NCBI GenBank assembly: GCA_021811935.1
Contig: JAKAPW010000006.1
Span: 1 to 38,650 of the forward strand
Origin: an archaeon
GTDB lineage: Archaea > Thermoproteota > Nitrososphaeria > Conexivisphaerales > DTJL01
DNA: 38,650 nt
Reading direction: 5' to 3'
The translations under genes and the position numbers were made by a program. Below are positions 9,274-18,638 of the stretch, piece after piece. Below the pieces are notes generated by a model. It saw nothing but the letters and a program-made list of their open reading frames with translations, was not told the DNA's origin and made no database searches. Position 1 is the stretch's first letter, and each line of letters begins with the position of its first letter.

Positions 9274-10467
9274 GTGCCCTACCTCCTTCCCCGCAACCGG
9301 GCTTCGACCAGCCTCATCCTAGTCGGTAGCTTCGGACGGCTTTCCTACCTCGAAGCGTGCTCCGTGCTCGGGCCGTGGTTGAAGAGCTGCACCGTGCCGT
9401 GCGAAGGGATAATCGCGGTGGAGCTGTCCGGCCATCAGCCGGTGCGGCTTCAGCGCCTCAGCGGCGTCTACAAGATAGCAATACGCCTGGGGGCGTTTTC
9501 AGACGAAGCCGAACTGGCCGGGAAGCTGCGTGAAACGTTCGATGAAGCGTATTCACACGCCAATTTCTCGGTGAGCCTCTACGGCTCGCCCGTCGACGAA
9601 TATTCCGGGGTGGCCTCGACGGTGCTCGGAGCCCTGAGGCGCGCGGGTCTGAAGAAGGCCAACATGCTCAGGCCCGATCGGGGGTCCGAGCTTCGCGCGG
9701 AGCAGATACTGTCCAGGAATGCGGTGGACCTGGTGGTCTTCGGTGGCGGCGGAGAGGAAGGATACCAGGCGGGCGCCACGTGGTACGTCCCGGACGCGAA
9801 GGAGATGCGCCTCCGGACGAAGGAGCGGCCCGTGCCAAGCCCCGAGATATCCATGTCGCCCAGGCTCGCCGGAACCCTGGTCAACCTGGCCGGCCTGCAG
9901 GAGGGTCAGACGCTCCTTGACCCCTTCTGCGGATCGGGCACCATCCTGATGGAAGCGTTGCTGCGGGGGATAGGCTGCATAGGGGTGGACAGCGACCCGG
10001 CCCGGGTCAGGCATGCCCGGCAGAACATCGGCTGGCTCCTTGGGAAGTATGGCCCGCGAAAGGCAGGCTGGGACGTCAGGACGGGGGACGCGAGGAGCGT
10101 TCATGAGACGCTCGGCGCTTCGCGTGTGGACGCGGTGGTCACCGAGCCCGTCCTCCTTCCGAAGTTCACGGCGCTTCCCACGAAAGAGAGGGCGGAAACG
10201 GCAGCGGAGGCGGCCCTCGACACGTATATGGCGGCCCTTCGTTCGGTCAGGCGCGTCCTGAAGCCAGGAGGCAGGGCGGTGATAGTGGTCCCCGTAATAA
10301 GGACGGCCGAAGGCGGCGAGATATCGCTGGCCTTCACAGATCCGCAGGAGCTGGGGTTGAAAGAATACCAGCCGGACCCCTGGCCGAGGGTCGGATATCC
10401 CGTCAGGATGGCCTCGGAGAGCACAAGGTGGATAAGGCGAGGCGTCTATGTCTTCGAGGTAGTCTGA
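9274..10467 (+). CDS. TrmG10/THUMP-type tRNA (guanine-N2) methyltransferase-like protein
   Basis: LLDPFCGSGTILMEALLRGIGCIGVDSDPARVRHARQNI SAM motif; catalytic motif position reads VTEPVLLPKF. Confidence 0.82.
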   Translation: MPYLLPRNRASTSLILVGSFGRLSYLEACSVLGPWLKSCTVPCEGIIAVELSGHQPVRLQRLSGVYKIAIRLGAFSDEAELAGKLRETFDEAYSHANFSVSLYGSPVDEYSGVASTVLGALRRAGLKKANMLRPDRGSELRAEQILSRNAVDLVVFGGGGEEGYQAGATWYVPDAKEMRLRTKERPVPSPEISMSPRLAGTLVNLAGLQEGQTLLDPFCGSGTILMEALLRGIGCIGVDSDPARVRHARQNIGWLLGKYGPRKAGWDVRTGDARSVHETLGASRVDAVVTEPVLLPKFTALPTKERAETAAEAALDTYMAALRSVRRVLKPGGRAVIVVPVIRTAEGGEISLAFTDPQELGLKEYQPDPWPRVGYPVRMASESTRWIRRGVYVFEVV

Positions 10468-11192
10468 TTCCGACGCTGGCGCTCCGGAAGCCGCATGTCC
10501 ACCCTTCGGAACAGCCCGAGGAGCGACTCAAGGTGGTCGTCGCTTATGCCGGACTGGACAACGAGCTTCTTCATTATGGCTGCGACGCGCCTCCTTTTGT
10601 GGAGGGGCATGCCGGACTTCTCGGCCATGTCAATGACGTACCCGTTCATGACGTTCGTCAGCTCCCTCCGCGGGCCGGCCGAGCGGCCGGCGGGTCCCGT
10701 CCTCCGCATCGCGTAGAGGAGGACCGCCAGGGCATGGGATATGTTGAGCGTGGGATAACCACTCCAGGTGGGTATGTGCACCACGGCGTCGCACATGGCG
10801 AGCTCTTCGGCGGTGAGCCCCGTCGTGTCCCTTCCCAGCAGGAGCACCGCCTTCTCCGGGGCGAAGTTGAACCCGGCCAGCCTCTCGGGCGAGACGGTAT
10901 GCCTTTCGACCTTCTTCCCCTTCGCTATGGCCGTGCTCCCTACCACGAAGTCAAACCGTTTCAGAAGGTCTTCGAAGGAAACGCGCTTCGCGCCCAGAAG
11001 CACGTCCTGCCCATGGGAAGCGTAGACCAGCGCCGTCTTCCCGAACTCCTTGGAGTCGACCAGGTAAAGGTCCTTCAGACCGAAGTTCTTCATCACCCTG
11101 GACACATAGCCTACGTTTATGCCGAACCTGGGAGACATCAGGGCGACGGACATCTTCTCCAAGCGTATGCGTGCACCGCCCTGCCGACGCAT
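10446..11192 (-). CDS. SPOUT-class RNA methyltransferase (TrmJ/TrmH-like)
   Basis: MSVALMSPRFGINVGYVSRVMKNFGLKDLYLVD...VLLLGRDTTGLTAEELAMCDAVVHIPTWSGYPTLNISHALAVLLY; start uncertain (11153 or 11192); the upstream ORF extension is a shadow. Confidence 0.88.
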   Translation of the reverse strand: MRRQGGARIRLEKMSVALMSPRFGINVGYVSRVMKNFGLKDLYLVDSKEFGKTALVYASHGQDVLLGAKRVSFEDLLKRFDFVVGSTAIAKGKKVERHTVSPERLAGFNFAPEKAVLLLGRDTTGLTAEELAMCDAVVHIPTWSGYPTLNISHALAVLLYAMRRTGPAGRSAGPRRELTNVMNGYVIDMAEKSGMPLHKRRRVAAIMKKLVVQSGISDDHLESLLGLFRRVDMRLPERQRRNQTTSKT

Positions 11193-11209
11193 GTATGAAA
11201 AGCGCCCGG

Positions 11210-11746
11210 TCACCTCTTGACCACCCTGTATACCATCAGCCTCTCGAAGAACAACCTTTCTTCTGACACCCCCGTCACCTCCCCGTGGGAGGCGGCTCCC
11301 CGGACCAGCGCCCCATAATCGCTGTGGGAAGACGTCACGAAAAAAAGAGACCCGCCCACCTTGAGAGCCCTGATCCCGTCCTCGACCATCCGCCGGGGGA
11401 TCTGCACTCCTCCTTCTCCGCCATAGACGGCGGGGTCGCTTGCGGAATCCCCTTCCAGGTAGGGCGGGTTGACCACGACCAGATCGAACGCCTCCTCCCT
11501 GAAGGGGGCGGCGCAGTCGCACTGTACGACCTCCGCCCGCAGGCCGTCCGTCCTGTCTCTGGCCTCCTGCGCCGATTCGACATCGATGTCCGTCCCGACG
11601 CCTTCGGAACCCGGCCTTCCGCCCACCAGATGCCCGAGGACGAAACCGGAACCCGTACCGATCTCCAACACGAACCGGAATGGAGTAGTTTCGGCCGACC
11701 GCAGCAGGAGCATGCTGTCCTGAGAGGGCAGATAGACGCGCTTCAC
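11210..11746 (-). CDS. HemK/PrmC-like N5-glutamine methyltransferase
   Basis: VLEIGTGSGFVLGHL and FDLVVVNPPYLEGD (NPPY) motifs. Confidence 0.9.
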   Translation of the reverse strand: MKRVYLPSQDSMLLLRSAETTPFRFVLEIGTGSGFVLGHLVGGRPGSEGVGTDIDVESAQEARDRTDGLRAEVVQCDCAAPFREEAFDLVVVNPPYLEGDSASDPAVYGGEGGVQIPRRMVEDGIRALKVGGSLFFVTSSHSDYGALVRGAASHGEVTGVSEERLFFERLMVYRVVKR

Positions 11747-12495
11747 GCCGCCCCATCCCTAATACTGATGGCCAGCCTCAGGGCGTCCGGCGGCTCCAGC
11801 TCCGCTACCCTGGCGGCTCGATCGAATCCCTCCTGAGGCATATTCGACCCTCTTTTCGAAAGGTGCTTGATGGCTGCCCCGACCGTCTTCCCCCTGAAAC
11901 TGAACAGTGTCTTGAGCGCCTGCACGGTCGGCGCGGCGTCAGCCATCTCTCGCTTCCTGTGAAGAGACATTATCTGTGAAAAGACCTTCGGCCGAGGGTC
12001 GAAGGCCGCCGGGGGGAGGACGTCGAGGGGCGTCGCCTGAAAGCACGCGTCGACCACCACCGAATACGGGCCATACTTGGCCGAGCCCGGGCGCGCAAGG
12101 AGCTTGTCCACGAACTCCTTCTGCAGTATCACTGCTGCCCTAGGCGTCTTCTGCGCGCAGAACCATGTGATGAAACGGCTGGAGATATAATACGGCAGGC
12201 TCGACACCACTGCGTCAAACCCGCCGGCATCGTGTTTCAGGGCGTCTCCCCTGACCAGCTCGACGTTGGACAGCCTGGGAAGCCATCCGGCCGCTTCCTC
12301 ACAGAGCGCGTCGTCCAGCTCATGCGTCCGGACGAACGAAACCCGCAGAGCCAGCTCCCGGGTCACCATGCCATGCCCCGTACCTATCTCGAATACGGTA
12401 TCCTCAGGCCTCAGCGACGCGCGGTCAGCCAACAGCTTCGCCGATTGCTGGCTGGCCAGGGAGTGCTGACCGAACCTGAATCGACGGGGATTCAT
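11743..12495 (-). CDS. ksgA: rRNA adenine N6-dimethyltransferase KsgA/Dim1
   Basis: RFGQHSLASQQ, DTVFEIGTGHGMVTRELA, FDAVVSSLPYYISS, AVILQKEFVDKLLARPGSAKYGPYSV. Confidence 0.92.
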   Translation of the reverse strand: MNPRRFRFGQHSLASQQSAKLLADRASLRPEDTVFEIGTGHGMVTRELALRVSFVRTHELDDALCEEAAGWLPRLSNVELVRGDALKHDAGGFDAVVSSLPYYISSRFITWFCAQKTPRAAVILQKEFVDKLLARPGSAKYGPYSVVVDACFQATPLDVLPPAAFDPRPKVFSQIMSLHRKREMADAAPTVQALKTLFSFRGKTVGAAIKHLSKRGSNMPQEGFDRAARVAELEPPDALRLAISIRDGAA

Positions 12496-13058
12496 CGTTT
12501 CACGAATATGTTTATCCTTTCTTGGCCGGCTATTTCGCTGTAGAGGCGTTTTGCTATCTGCTTGCCGGGGTCCTTCAGGCCCCCCCTCTTTTCCACGTCG
12601 GCAAAAGTCTCAAAGGGCTTCTTCTCCCTCTGGTCCAGTATGCCCACGGTCAGTGTCCTTCCTATCCCAGGTATCAGCTCCAGAGAGTGCAGTCTGGGAG
12701 TTATGGGCTGGAGGTTGTTGAAGTATGCCACGTATTTCTGCTCCTTGGCCTGCACCATCTGCTCCAGCACGCTCTGCAGCTCCTGCTTGGCCCCGGGCGG
12801 CAGGTCGTCGAAGTTCAGCTTGCCGAGGACGCTGACTATCTTCTCCCGCCTGTCCTTTCCTATGTATATCCTCTCCCCCATGCCGAAGGTCGCGGTGTCA
12901 AGCGCCAGCAACTCCAGGAGGGTGAGGTACTCCTCTCCGACCACCTGCACTATGAGCCCCTCCCTGTTTTTCACCAGCTTCGACCTGGACCTCTGCATGT
13001 AGTCCAGCACGTACGCGTATTCCTCGTACCGCTTAACTGGCGCCGAGTAATTCATCAT
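12492..13058 (-). CDS. DUF655-family HhH nucleic-acid-binding protein
   Basis: KRYEEYAYVLDYM N-term, LIPGIGRTLTVGILDQREKKPFETFADVEKR helix-hairpin-helix; typical neighbour of rpoF/ksgA. Confidence 0.88.
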   Translation of the reverse strand: MMNYSAPVKRYEEYAYVLDYMQRSRSKLVKNREGLIVQVVGEEYLTLLELLALDTATFGMGERIYIGKDRREKIVSVLGKLNFDDLPPGAKQELQSVLEQMVQAKEQKYVAYFNNLQPITPRLHSLELIPGIGRTLTVGILDQREKKPFETFADVEKRGGLKDPGKQIAKRLYSEIAGQERINIFVKR

Positions 13059-13207
13059 GTCAATGCGCTCCTGCTTCTGGCTAGACTGGGACCCTGACCG
13101 ACGGCCTACACCTTGACACAGACGCCATTTCAGCGCGCATTCTTCGACTTCTCGAAAGATATCCTCGCACTATGATTTAAGTGTTGACCCGCGAGAAGCC
13201 GCGTCTT

Positions 13208-13555
13208 CTACGCCTTGGGGGCTTGGACGTAAGTGGAGATTATCTGCAGTATCTTATCCAGCGTCTCGGTGGGAGAAAGCTGCCTCCAGCCGACGGTGAA
13301 CGTCCTCAACTCTTCCCGCGTCTTGGGGAGCACGTTCACCACTTCTACCGCCTGAAGCTCCGTGAGACCGGCTTCCTCCACGAGCTTCTCCACCACCTCC
13401 CTGGCTTCCTTCGACTCGAGCTTGGAAAACTTCGACATGTAGTCCAGCGTCCGTTTCTGGATCTGGTCCGCCTTCTCCTGGTCCACCTTGGCCAGCAGGT
13501 CCTTCGCCTCATGGACCGTAAGAGGTTTTCTCGACACTTCTGTGACCAAAGACAC
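13208..13555 (-). CDS. rpoF: DNA-directed RNA polymerase subunit F (Rpb4-like)
   Basis: TLDYMSKFSKLESKEAREVVEKLVEEAGLTELQAVEVVNVLPKTREELRTF; between DUF655 and L21e. Confidence 0.9.
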   Translation of the reverse strand: MSLVTEVSRKPLTVHEAKDLLAKVDQEKADQIQKRTLDYMSKFSKLESKEAREVVEKLVEEAGLTELQAVEVVNVLPKTREELRTFTVGWRQLSPTETLDKILQIISTYVQAPKA

Positions 13556-13837
13556 TCATCCCTTCAACGGCTTCACATGTTCGAACCTTGCTATGAGCTT
13601 CTTGTTCTTGTCGCCCACGGGGACGTTTATGACAAGCGACCGCCTTCTCACTTCTTCGACGTCGCCGACGTGCCCCTGGAACCTTCTGTGAGGCATTCCC
13701 TTGCTCTGGGAGGGCTCGATGTCTATCACTACCTTCTGTCCTTCCTTGTATTCAACCATAAGACTGGAAAGGCCTGGAGAATGGTCGGACGTCAGCAGGC
13801 TCCTGGTCTTCCTCCTAAAACCTTTGTGCTGAGGCAT
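13556..13837 (-). CDS. rpl21e: 50S ribosomal protein L21e
   Basis: GFRRKTRSLL...VVIDIEPSQSKGMPHRRFQGHVGDV. Confidence 0.94.
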   Translation of the reverse strand: MPQHKGFRRKTRSLLTSDHSPGLSSLMVEYKEGQKVVIDIEPSQSKGMPHRRFQGHVGDVEEVRRRSLVINVPVGDKNKKLIARFEHVKPLKG

Positions 13838-13885
13838 GGTTGCGCGCTTGCACCACGAATATGGGTGCCCATAATAAAGGTTTAT

Positions 13886-15028
13886 TCACTCGTGTGCCCA
13901 GGCGAAGTCAAGTATGTCGTAGCACGCCTTCAGTACACTTCCGCGGCCCAGCAGGCCGGCGATCCCCTCTTCCCCCTCCTTCAGGCCAACCACGCGCCAT
14001 GGGCTTATGCCGTTGTCCATCTCCGCCACCGCCTTCACCTTCCTTCCCCGGTTCTCCGTAATCCTGAGCCAATGGACCTTCTTCACCCTTCTGGATGCCG
14101 AGGGCAGGCCCTTTTCCCTGAACGACGATTCGATCATGGCGAGGGCGTCCTGCCCCGCCTCTCTGTCGAGTTCGACGTCGAACCTCACCACCTTCCTGAG
14201 TCCGTCGAAGAAGCCGGGGTCGAAGTCCTTCGATTCTACCTGCACGAGCTGCACCGGCCCCCCGATCAGCCTGTCCAGCCGCTCGAACCCGCCATTTCTC
14301 CGCATGGGGCTGACGACCTGGACGAATACGGGCCGCCCCCTTCCGAGGACCATCGCGTCGTCGTCTTCGCTCCCCGACCAGCTTATCTTGACCCCGGCCG
14401 CCTCGAACGCCTGCTTGAACGCCTTGACCAGAGAACGTTCCACGCTGGGATGCTCGGCGGACACCCCCATGTCGTCGCAGGCCTGACAGCCGTCCCCTCC
14501 GCAGCCGGCGCACGCTACCCCCTTGGTCTTGACCCCCTTGAGCAGCTTCACGTACCTGACCATGAACGACATGTTCCTGCTCCGCACGGAGAACGACTCG
14601 TCCGAAAGGTCTATCTTGAGAGCTGCGTCGGCGTTGCCCAGCAACACCTCCTTCCCTAGGACATCGAGTATTTCTCTGCGAAAGAGTGACACGAGCGCCT
14701 TCTTGATGCCTATGCCCGAGCTCAGTCCGAACTTGGCCCTCAATTCGTCCTCGGCGTCCACCTGACTGGCGGGCACCGCGACCCCGACCTGCAGGCTGGA
14801 GAACTCGAACTTGTCCAGGGCCGCCGCCGCCTTCGCCGCTATCTCCTTGCGCTTCTTGTACGCCTCCCTGCAGAGCGCGCAGGACCCTCCCCCAGCGCCC
14901 TCCCTTGGCACCTTGGACCCCCACGATTCCGCGTCCAGGACGCTGCTGACGAACTGCCGCCCGAGGCACCAGTCGCACAGGCTGACGCTGGAGGCTACGC
15001 CTCTGGCCCTCTCCGGCCCTCTCTTCAA
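13886..15028 (-). CDS. pus10: tRNA pseudouridine synthase Pus10
   Basis: LCDWCLGRQF, CALCREAYKKR, GREDVDVRMLG-equivalent segment GSEDDDAMVLGRGRPVFVQV, C-terminal KVHWLRITENRGRKVKA. Confidence 0.9.
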   Translation of the reverse strand: MKRGPERARGVASSVSLCDWCLGRQFVSSVLDAESWGSKVPREGAGGGSCALCREAYKKRKEIAAKAAAALDKFEFSSLQVGVAVPASQVDAEDELRAKFGLSSGIGIKKALVSLFRREILDVLGKEVLLGNADAALKIDLSDESFSVRSRNMSFMVRYVKLLKGVKTKGVACAGCGGDGCQACDDMGVSAEHPSVERSLVKAFKQAFEAAGVKISWSGSEDDDAMVLGRGRPVFVQVVSPMRRNGGFERLDRLIGGPVQLVQVESKDFDPGFFDGLRKVVRFDVELDREAGQDALAMIESSFREKGLPSASRRVKKVHWLRITENRGRKVKAVAEMDNGISPWRVVGLKEGEEGIAGLLGRGSVLKACYDILDFAWAHE

Positions 15029-15031
15029 GGC

Positions 15032-16357
15032 CTAGGCAGCACCGGCTCCCTTGAACTGTTTTAGCAGTTCCCTGTTCATCCTGAGCTTTCGCATGTTCTT
15101 CATCATCTTCTTCATCTGTTCGAAAGAGGTGAGCATATCCTTGACGTCCCTTTCCGCCGTCCCCGATCCCTTGGCGATTCTCCTTATGCGCCCGCCTCCG
15201 ATCAGGGAAGGGTCCTTCTTCTCCTCCCCCGTCATGGATTTCATTATGGCCCTCCACTTCCCCACGTTCTTCTCGGCCTTCTCCAGCTGTGAATCCTCCA
15301 CCTTCGGCAGGCCGGGCAGCATCTCCAGGACCTTCTGCAGGGGACCCAGCTTCGTCATCTGGGTCAGCTGCACCTCGAAGTCATAGAGGTTCATCTTCCC
15401 CGAGGCCACCCTCTTCGCCACGTCCTCGTCCACCTCCGCCAGCTTCACCCTCTCCACCAGCCCCTTCAGGTCTCCCATCCCGAGCATCCTGCCGGCGAAC
15501 CTGGACGGGGAGAACTCCTCGATGTCGTCCACCCTTTCCCCGTTCGAGACGAACAACATCTTGGCGCCCGTGGCCGCGGCGGCGGCCAGCGCCCCTCCCC
15601 CCTTTCCGGTACCGTCCAGCTTGGTTACGGCTATCCCTCCCAGCTTCGTCGACTGGGAGAATGCCAGGGCCTGTTGGTAGGCCTGCTGGCCTATCGTCCC
15701 GTCTATGACGAGCAGCGTAAGGTCGGGCGAGACCGCCTCCTCCATCTTGGCCATTTCCCCGAGCAAGGACTTCTCTTCCTTGTGCCTGCCCGCCGTGTCG
15801 ATTATTATCAGGTTCTTCCTCTGGGATATCCATCGGGCCTTTCCTTCTCTGGCCGCCTTCACGGCGTCCTTCCCTCCCTCCCAGAATACCTCGGTGGACG
15901 CCGCCTGGCCCATCGTCCTCAGCTGCTCATAGGCACCCGGCCTGTAGACGTCGGCGCAGACCAGGCCGGTCCTGTAGCCCTTCCGGACGAAGTATTTCGC
16001 CAGCTTGGCCGCGAAGGTGGTCTTCCCCGAGCCCTGTATGCCGACCAAGAGTATGGTCCAGGGCCTCTCCTGGGGGGGTGCCAGCCTCGTCTCTTCGCCC
16101 ATTATCTTTACCATCTCGTCGTAGAGCAGCGTAACCGCGCGTTCCTTCACGGAGATGCCGGGCTTGGTCCTCTCCGACATCAGCTTGCTCTCGACGTTCT
16201 TGCTGAGCTCGAAGACTATCCTGACGTTCACGTCGGCCTGCAACAGCTCCCTCTGGACGTCCCTGACGAATTCCTTGATCGCGGCCTCGTCCACTATGTC
16301 CCTGTCCAGCAGCTTCCTTATGGCCGACTGCAGACCTTCCTTGACCCTTTCAAACAT
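15032..16357 (-). CDS. srp54: Signal recognition particle 54 kDa GTPase
   Basis: VGIQGSGKTTFAAKLAKYF G1, DTAGRH, TKLDGTGKGGGAL, M-domain. Confidence 0.96.
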   Translation of the reverse strand: MFERVKEGLQSAIRKLLDRDIVDEAAIKEFVRDVQRELLQADVNVRIVFELSKNVESKLMSERTKPGISVKERAVTLLYDEMVKIMGEETRLAPPQERPWTILLVGIQGSGKTTFAAKLAKYFVRKGYRTGLVCADVYRPGAYEQLRTMGQAASTEVFWEGGKDAVKAAREGKARWISQRKNLIIIDTAGRHKEEKSLLGEMAKMEEAVSPDLTLLVIDGTIGQQAYQQALAFSQSTKLGGIAVTKLDGTGKGGGALAAAAATGAKMLFVSNGERVDDIEEFSPSRFAGRMLGMGDLKGLVERVKLAEVDEDVAKRVASGKMNLYDFEVQLTQMTKLGPLQKVLEMLPGLPKVEDSQLEKAEKNVGKWRAIMKSMTGEEKKDPSLIGGGRIRRIAKGSGTAERDVKDMLTSFEQMKKMMKNMRKLRMNRELLKQFKGAGAA

Positions 16358-17048
16358 CGACCTTGTCCTTCAGCGACGCTCTTTTAATCTTTAGGAGGCC
16401 CCTGTCCTTCTGCCACACCGTCTCCGATTCGTCTATGACGAGCTCCTTGCAGTAGTGCGGGGCATCGAGGACCAGCGTCTCGCCTTCGCCGCCTTCCAGG
16501 GACGCGTTGAAGCCGAACCTGACGGAGCGCTCGACCAGCCGCTCGACCATCTCCCCGTCAAAGACCCTGCCCAGCCATTCGGGGCCAAGACCGTGCGCAG
16601 AAACGCTGGTCATGATGAACCTGAAACCCGAGCCCACCAGGTCGTGCAGGTACCCGGCCTCGTCGACCCCCCAAAGGGGGCTGTGGACCCCGACGCCTTC
16701 CGCGGCCATCACGCCGCCGAAGGCCCTCCTCTGGTAGTCGCTCTTCAATCCCCCCGTGACCACGACGTCGAACCCGAATTCCTTCCTGGCCCTGGAGACC
16801 AGCCCTCGGAGAGCCTCGGTTTCGCTTCCCCCCTCCTCGATCGGCTCGTACACGATCGGCAGCTTAAGGGCCTCGGCTTGGAGCCTGGTGACCCAGACGT
16901 TGGGGTAGTGGAAGAGCATGCTCTCGGGCGTCCCCGGATCCAGGGTCAGGAGGCAGGCCACGTCGTAACCCTCCTTGCTCGCCAAGAGAAGCGAATAGTT
17001 GCTGTCCTTGCCGCCCGAAAAGAGGGCCGCGGCCCGCACGCCAGTCAA
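16350..17048 (-). CDS. dph6: Diphthine-ammonia ligase (Dph6-like ATP-binding protein)
   Basis: AALFSGGKDSNYSL PP-loop; VVTGGLKSDYQR; EGGEGETLVLDAP. Confidence 0.9.
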   Translation of the reverse strand: MTGVRAAALFSGGKDSNYSLLLASKEGYDVACLLTLDPGTPESMLFHYPNVWVTRLQAEALKLPIVYEPIEEGGSETEALRGLVSRARKEFGFDVVVTGGLKSDYQRRAFGGVMAAEGVGVHSPLWGVDEAGYLHDLVGSGFRFIMTSVSAHGLGPEWLGRVFDGEMVERLVERSVRFGFNASLEGGEGETLVLDAPHYCKELVIDESETVWQKDRGLLKIKRASLKDKVDV

Positions 17049-17211
17049 CCTCTATGACCTATCAGCCGTGAAGCCAATCATTACACCATCATACTGCTCT
17101 TCCGTAGACATCATTTAGGTCGGGCCCCGTGTCCACGTTACCCTAAATAAATCTGCGGCTTCAAACCTTTATTTAGCGAAACGGTCGCATGGACGGCCAG
17201 GCTTCCTTTCT

Positions 17212-18036
17212 TTGAAACGAAGATCTATCAGGCGGCTCGCCGTCAACGTCAAGGACGGCCTGGAGGACTCCAACGTGTTCAGGGACGTCATGGAGGTGCT
17301 CTCGCGCGACTTCGAGCTGTCCCTGATAGGGCCGGTCTCCTACCAAGGGACAGAGCGGCTGGACTCCTTCAAAAAGGTGTCTCCGTCGAGGCACGACCTG
17401 ATGGTGAGCCTCGGGGGCGACGGCACGCTGCTACACGTAGCCAGGGAGGCGCCGGCCGGGGTGCCCATACTCGGGATCAACCTGGGCGGAAGGGGGATAC
17501 TGAACGAGCTGGAGCCCACCGACCTGCCCATAGCCGTACGCCAGCTCAAGGAGGGGCGATATTACATAGAATCCAGGACAAGGCTCGGCGCTACGATGGG
17601 GAAGAAGACGCTCCCTCACGCGCTGAACGAAATATACATGATCCGTTCCGGATATGTAGACACGCCCACATTCTACATCAAGTCGATGGGCCAGACGCTC
17701 GGGGCCAGGATGGACGGGATAATGGTCTCGACCCCCACCGGGTCGACGGGCTATTCCTACTCGGCCGGCGGCCCGGTCATAGCCGAGTCGCTGGAAGCCT
17801 ATATAATCACGCCCGTCCTGCCCATATACAGGGTGCCCTCCCTTGTCGTCCCGGTTTCGGAAATAATTATATCGTCGGACGCGGCGTGCGATGTCATGGT
17901 CGACGGGGTGCGGGCGGCGTCCGGCCAGACCGACGCCGTGGCGATAACCAAGGCGCCCCCCTCGTCCTTCTTGAGGTTCAGGCCCAGGCCGTTCAAACAG
18001 CTTAGGAAGCTGCTGAGTGAGAATGCCATCAGGTGA
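17212..18036 (+). CDS. nadK: NAD kinase
   Basis: VSLGGDGTLLHVAREAPAGVPILGINLGGRGIL; MVSTPTGSTGYSYSAGGPVI; TTG start. Confidence 0.93.
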   Translation: MKRRSIRRLAVNVKDGLEDSNVFRDVMEVLSRDFELSLIGPVSYQGTERLDSFKKVSPSRHDLMVSLGGDGTLLHVAREAPAGVPILGINLGGRGILNELEPTDLPIAVRQLKEGRYYIESRTRLGATMGKKTLPHALNEIYMIRSGYVDTPTFYIKSMGQTLGARMDGIMVSTPTGSTGYSYSAGGPVIAESLEAYIITPVLPIYRVPSLVVPVSEIIISSDAACDVMVDGVRAASGQTDAVAITKAPPSSFLRFRPRPFKQLRKLLSENAIR

Positions 18037-18583
18037 AAGGCCAAGGGCGATAGTGCTCGACACCTCGGCCGTGCTGGCAGGCATGCTGGATGTCCCCCTA
18101 GAGCCGACCCCCTGCATGACCACCCTAGTGCTCAACGAAGTGCGCGCCAAGGCGTCGCGCTCCACCGTGGACGTCGGGCTGGGCACCCTGCACAGGGTCT
18201 CCGTGATGGACCCGCCCCCCGCCGCGGTCGAGGAGGTGAGGAAGAAGGCGGCGGAGCTGGGCGAAGCGCTCCGGCTCTCTGAAGCCGACATGTCCATCCT
18301 TGCCCTGGGCGCGGAGCTGCGCCGCACCCGCGGCTCTCCGGTCGAGATATTCTCCGACGATTATTCTCTTGAAAACACGGCGTCGCACATGGGGCTCTCC
18401 TTCAGGTCTCTTTCGAGCAGGGGGATAACCCACGTCATGGAATGGAGATACTTCTGCAGAGGGTGCAGGCGCGAATACAGGAACGTCCCTCGCGGGGGCA
18501 TATGCGAAATATGCGGCTCCGAAATCAGAAGAAGGCCCACTTCGAAGAAGGCCCACGCCAGGACACAGCAACCGCCGGAGTAA
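18017..18583 (+). CDS. nob1: Nob1-like PIN endonuclease with zinc ribbon
   Basis: IVLDTSAVLAG PIN start, FSDDYSLENTA, YFCRGCRREY...CEICGSEIRRR. Confidence 0.9.
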   Translation: MRMPSGERPRAIVLDTSAVLAGMLDVPLEPTPCMTTLVLNEVRAKASRSTVDVGLGTLHRVSVMDPPPAAVEEVRKKAAELGEALRLSEADMSILALGAELRRTRGSPVEIFSDDYSLENTASHMGLSFRSLSSRGITHVMEWRYFCRGCRREYRNVPRGGICEICGSEIRRRPTSKKAHARTQQPPE

Positions 18584-18638
18584 ACCCCGGCGCGGGCGAC
18601 CAAACGGATTTAAGCCGTCAGAAGCGCCGAAGACGACC

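Noticed and set aside
11743-12495. KsgA motif IV reads SSLPY instead of the usual NLPY
   Set aside because: Variation at this motif is seen in the family and the rest of the protein is canonical; not reported as unusual.
13181-14659. 492-aa + strand ORF
   Set aside because: Antisense shadow of rpoF, L21e and pus10, which have clear family motifs.
13908-15257. 449-aa - strand ORF rich in G/R/E
   Set aside because: Out-of-frame shadow of pus10 with low-complexity composition.
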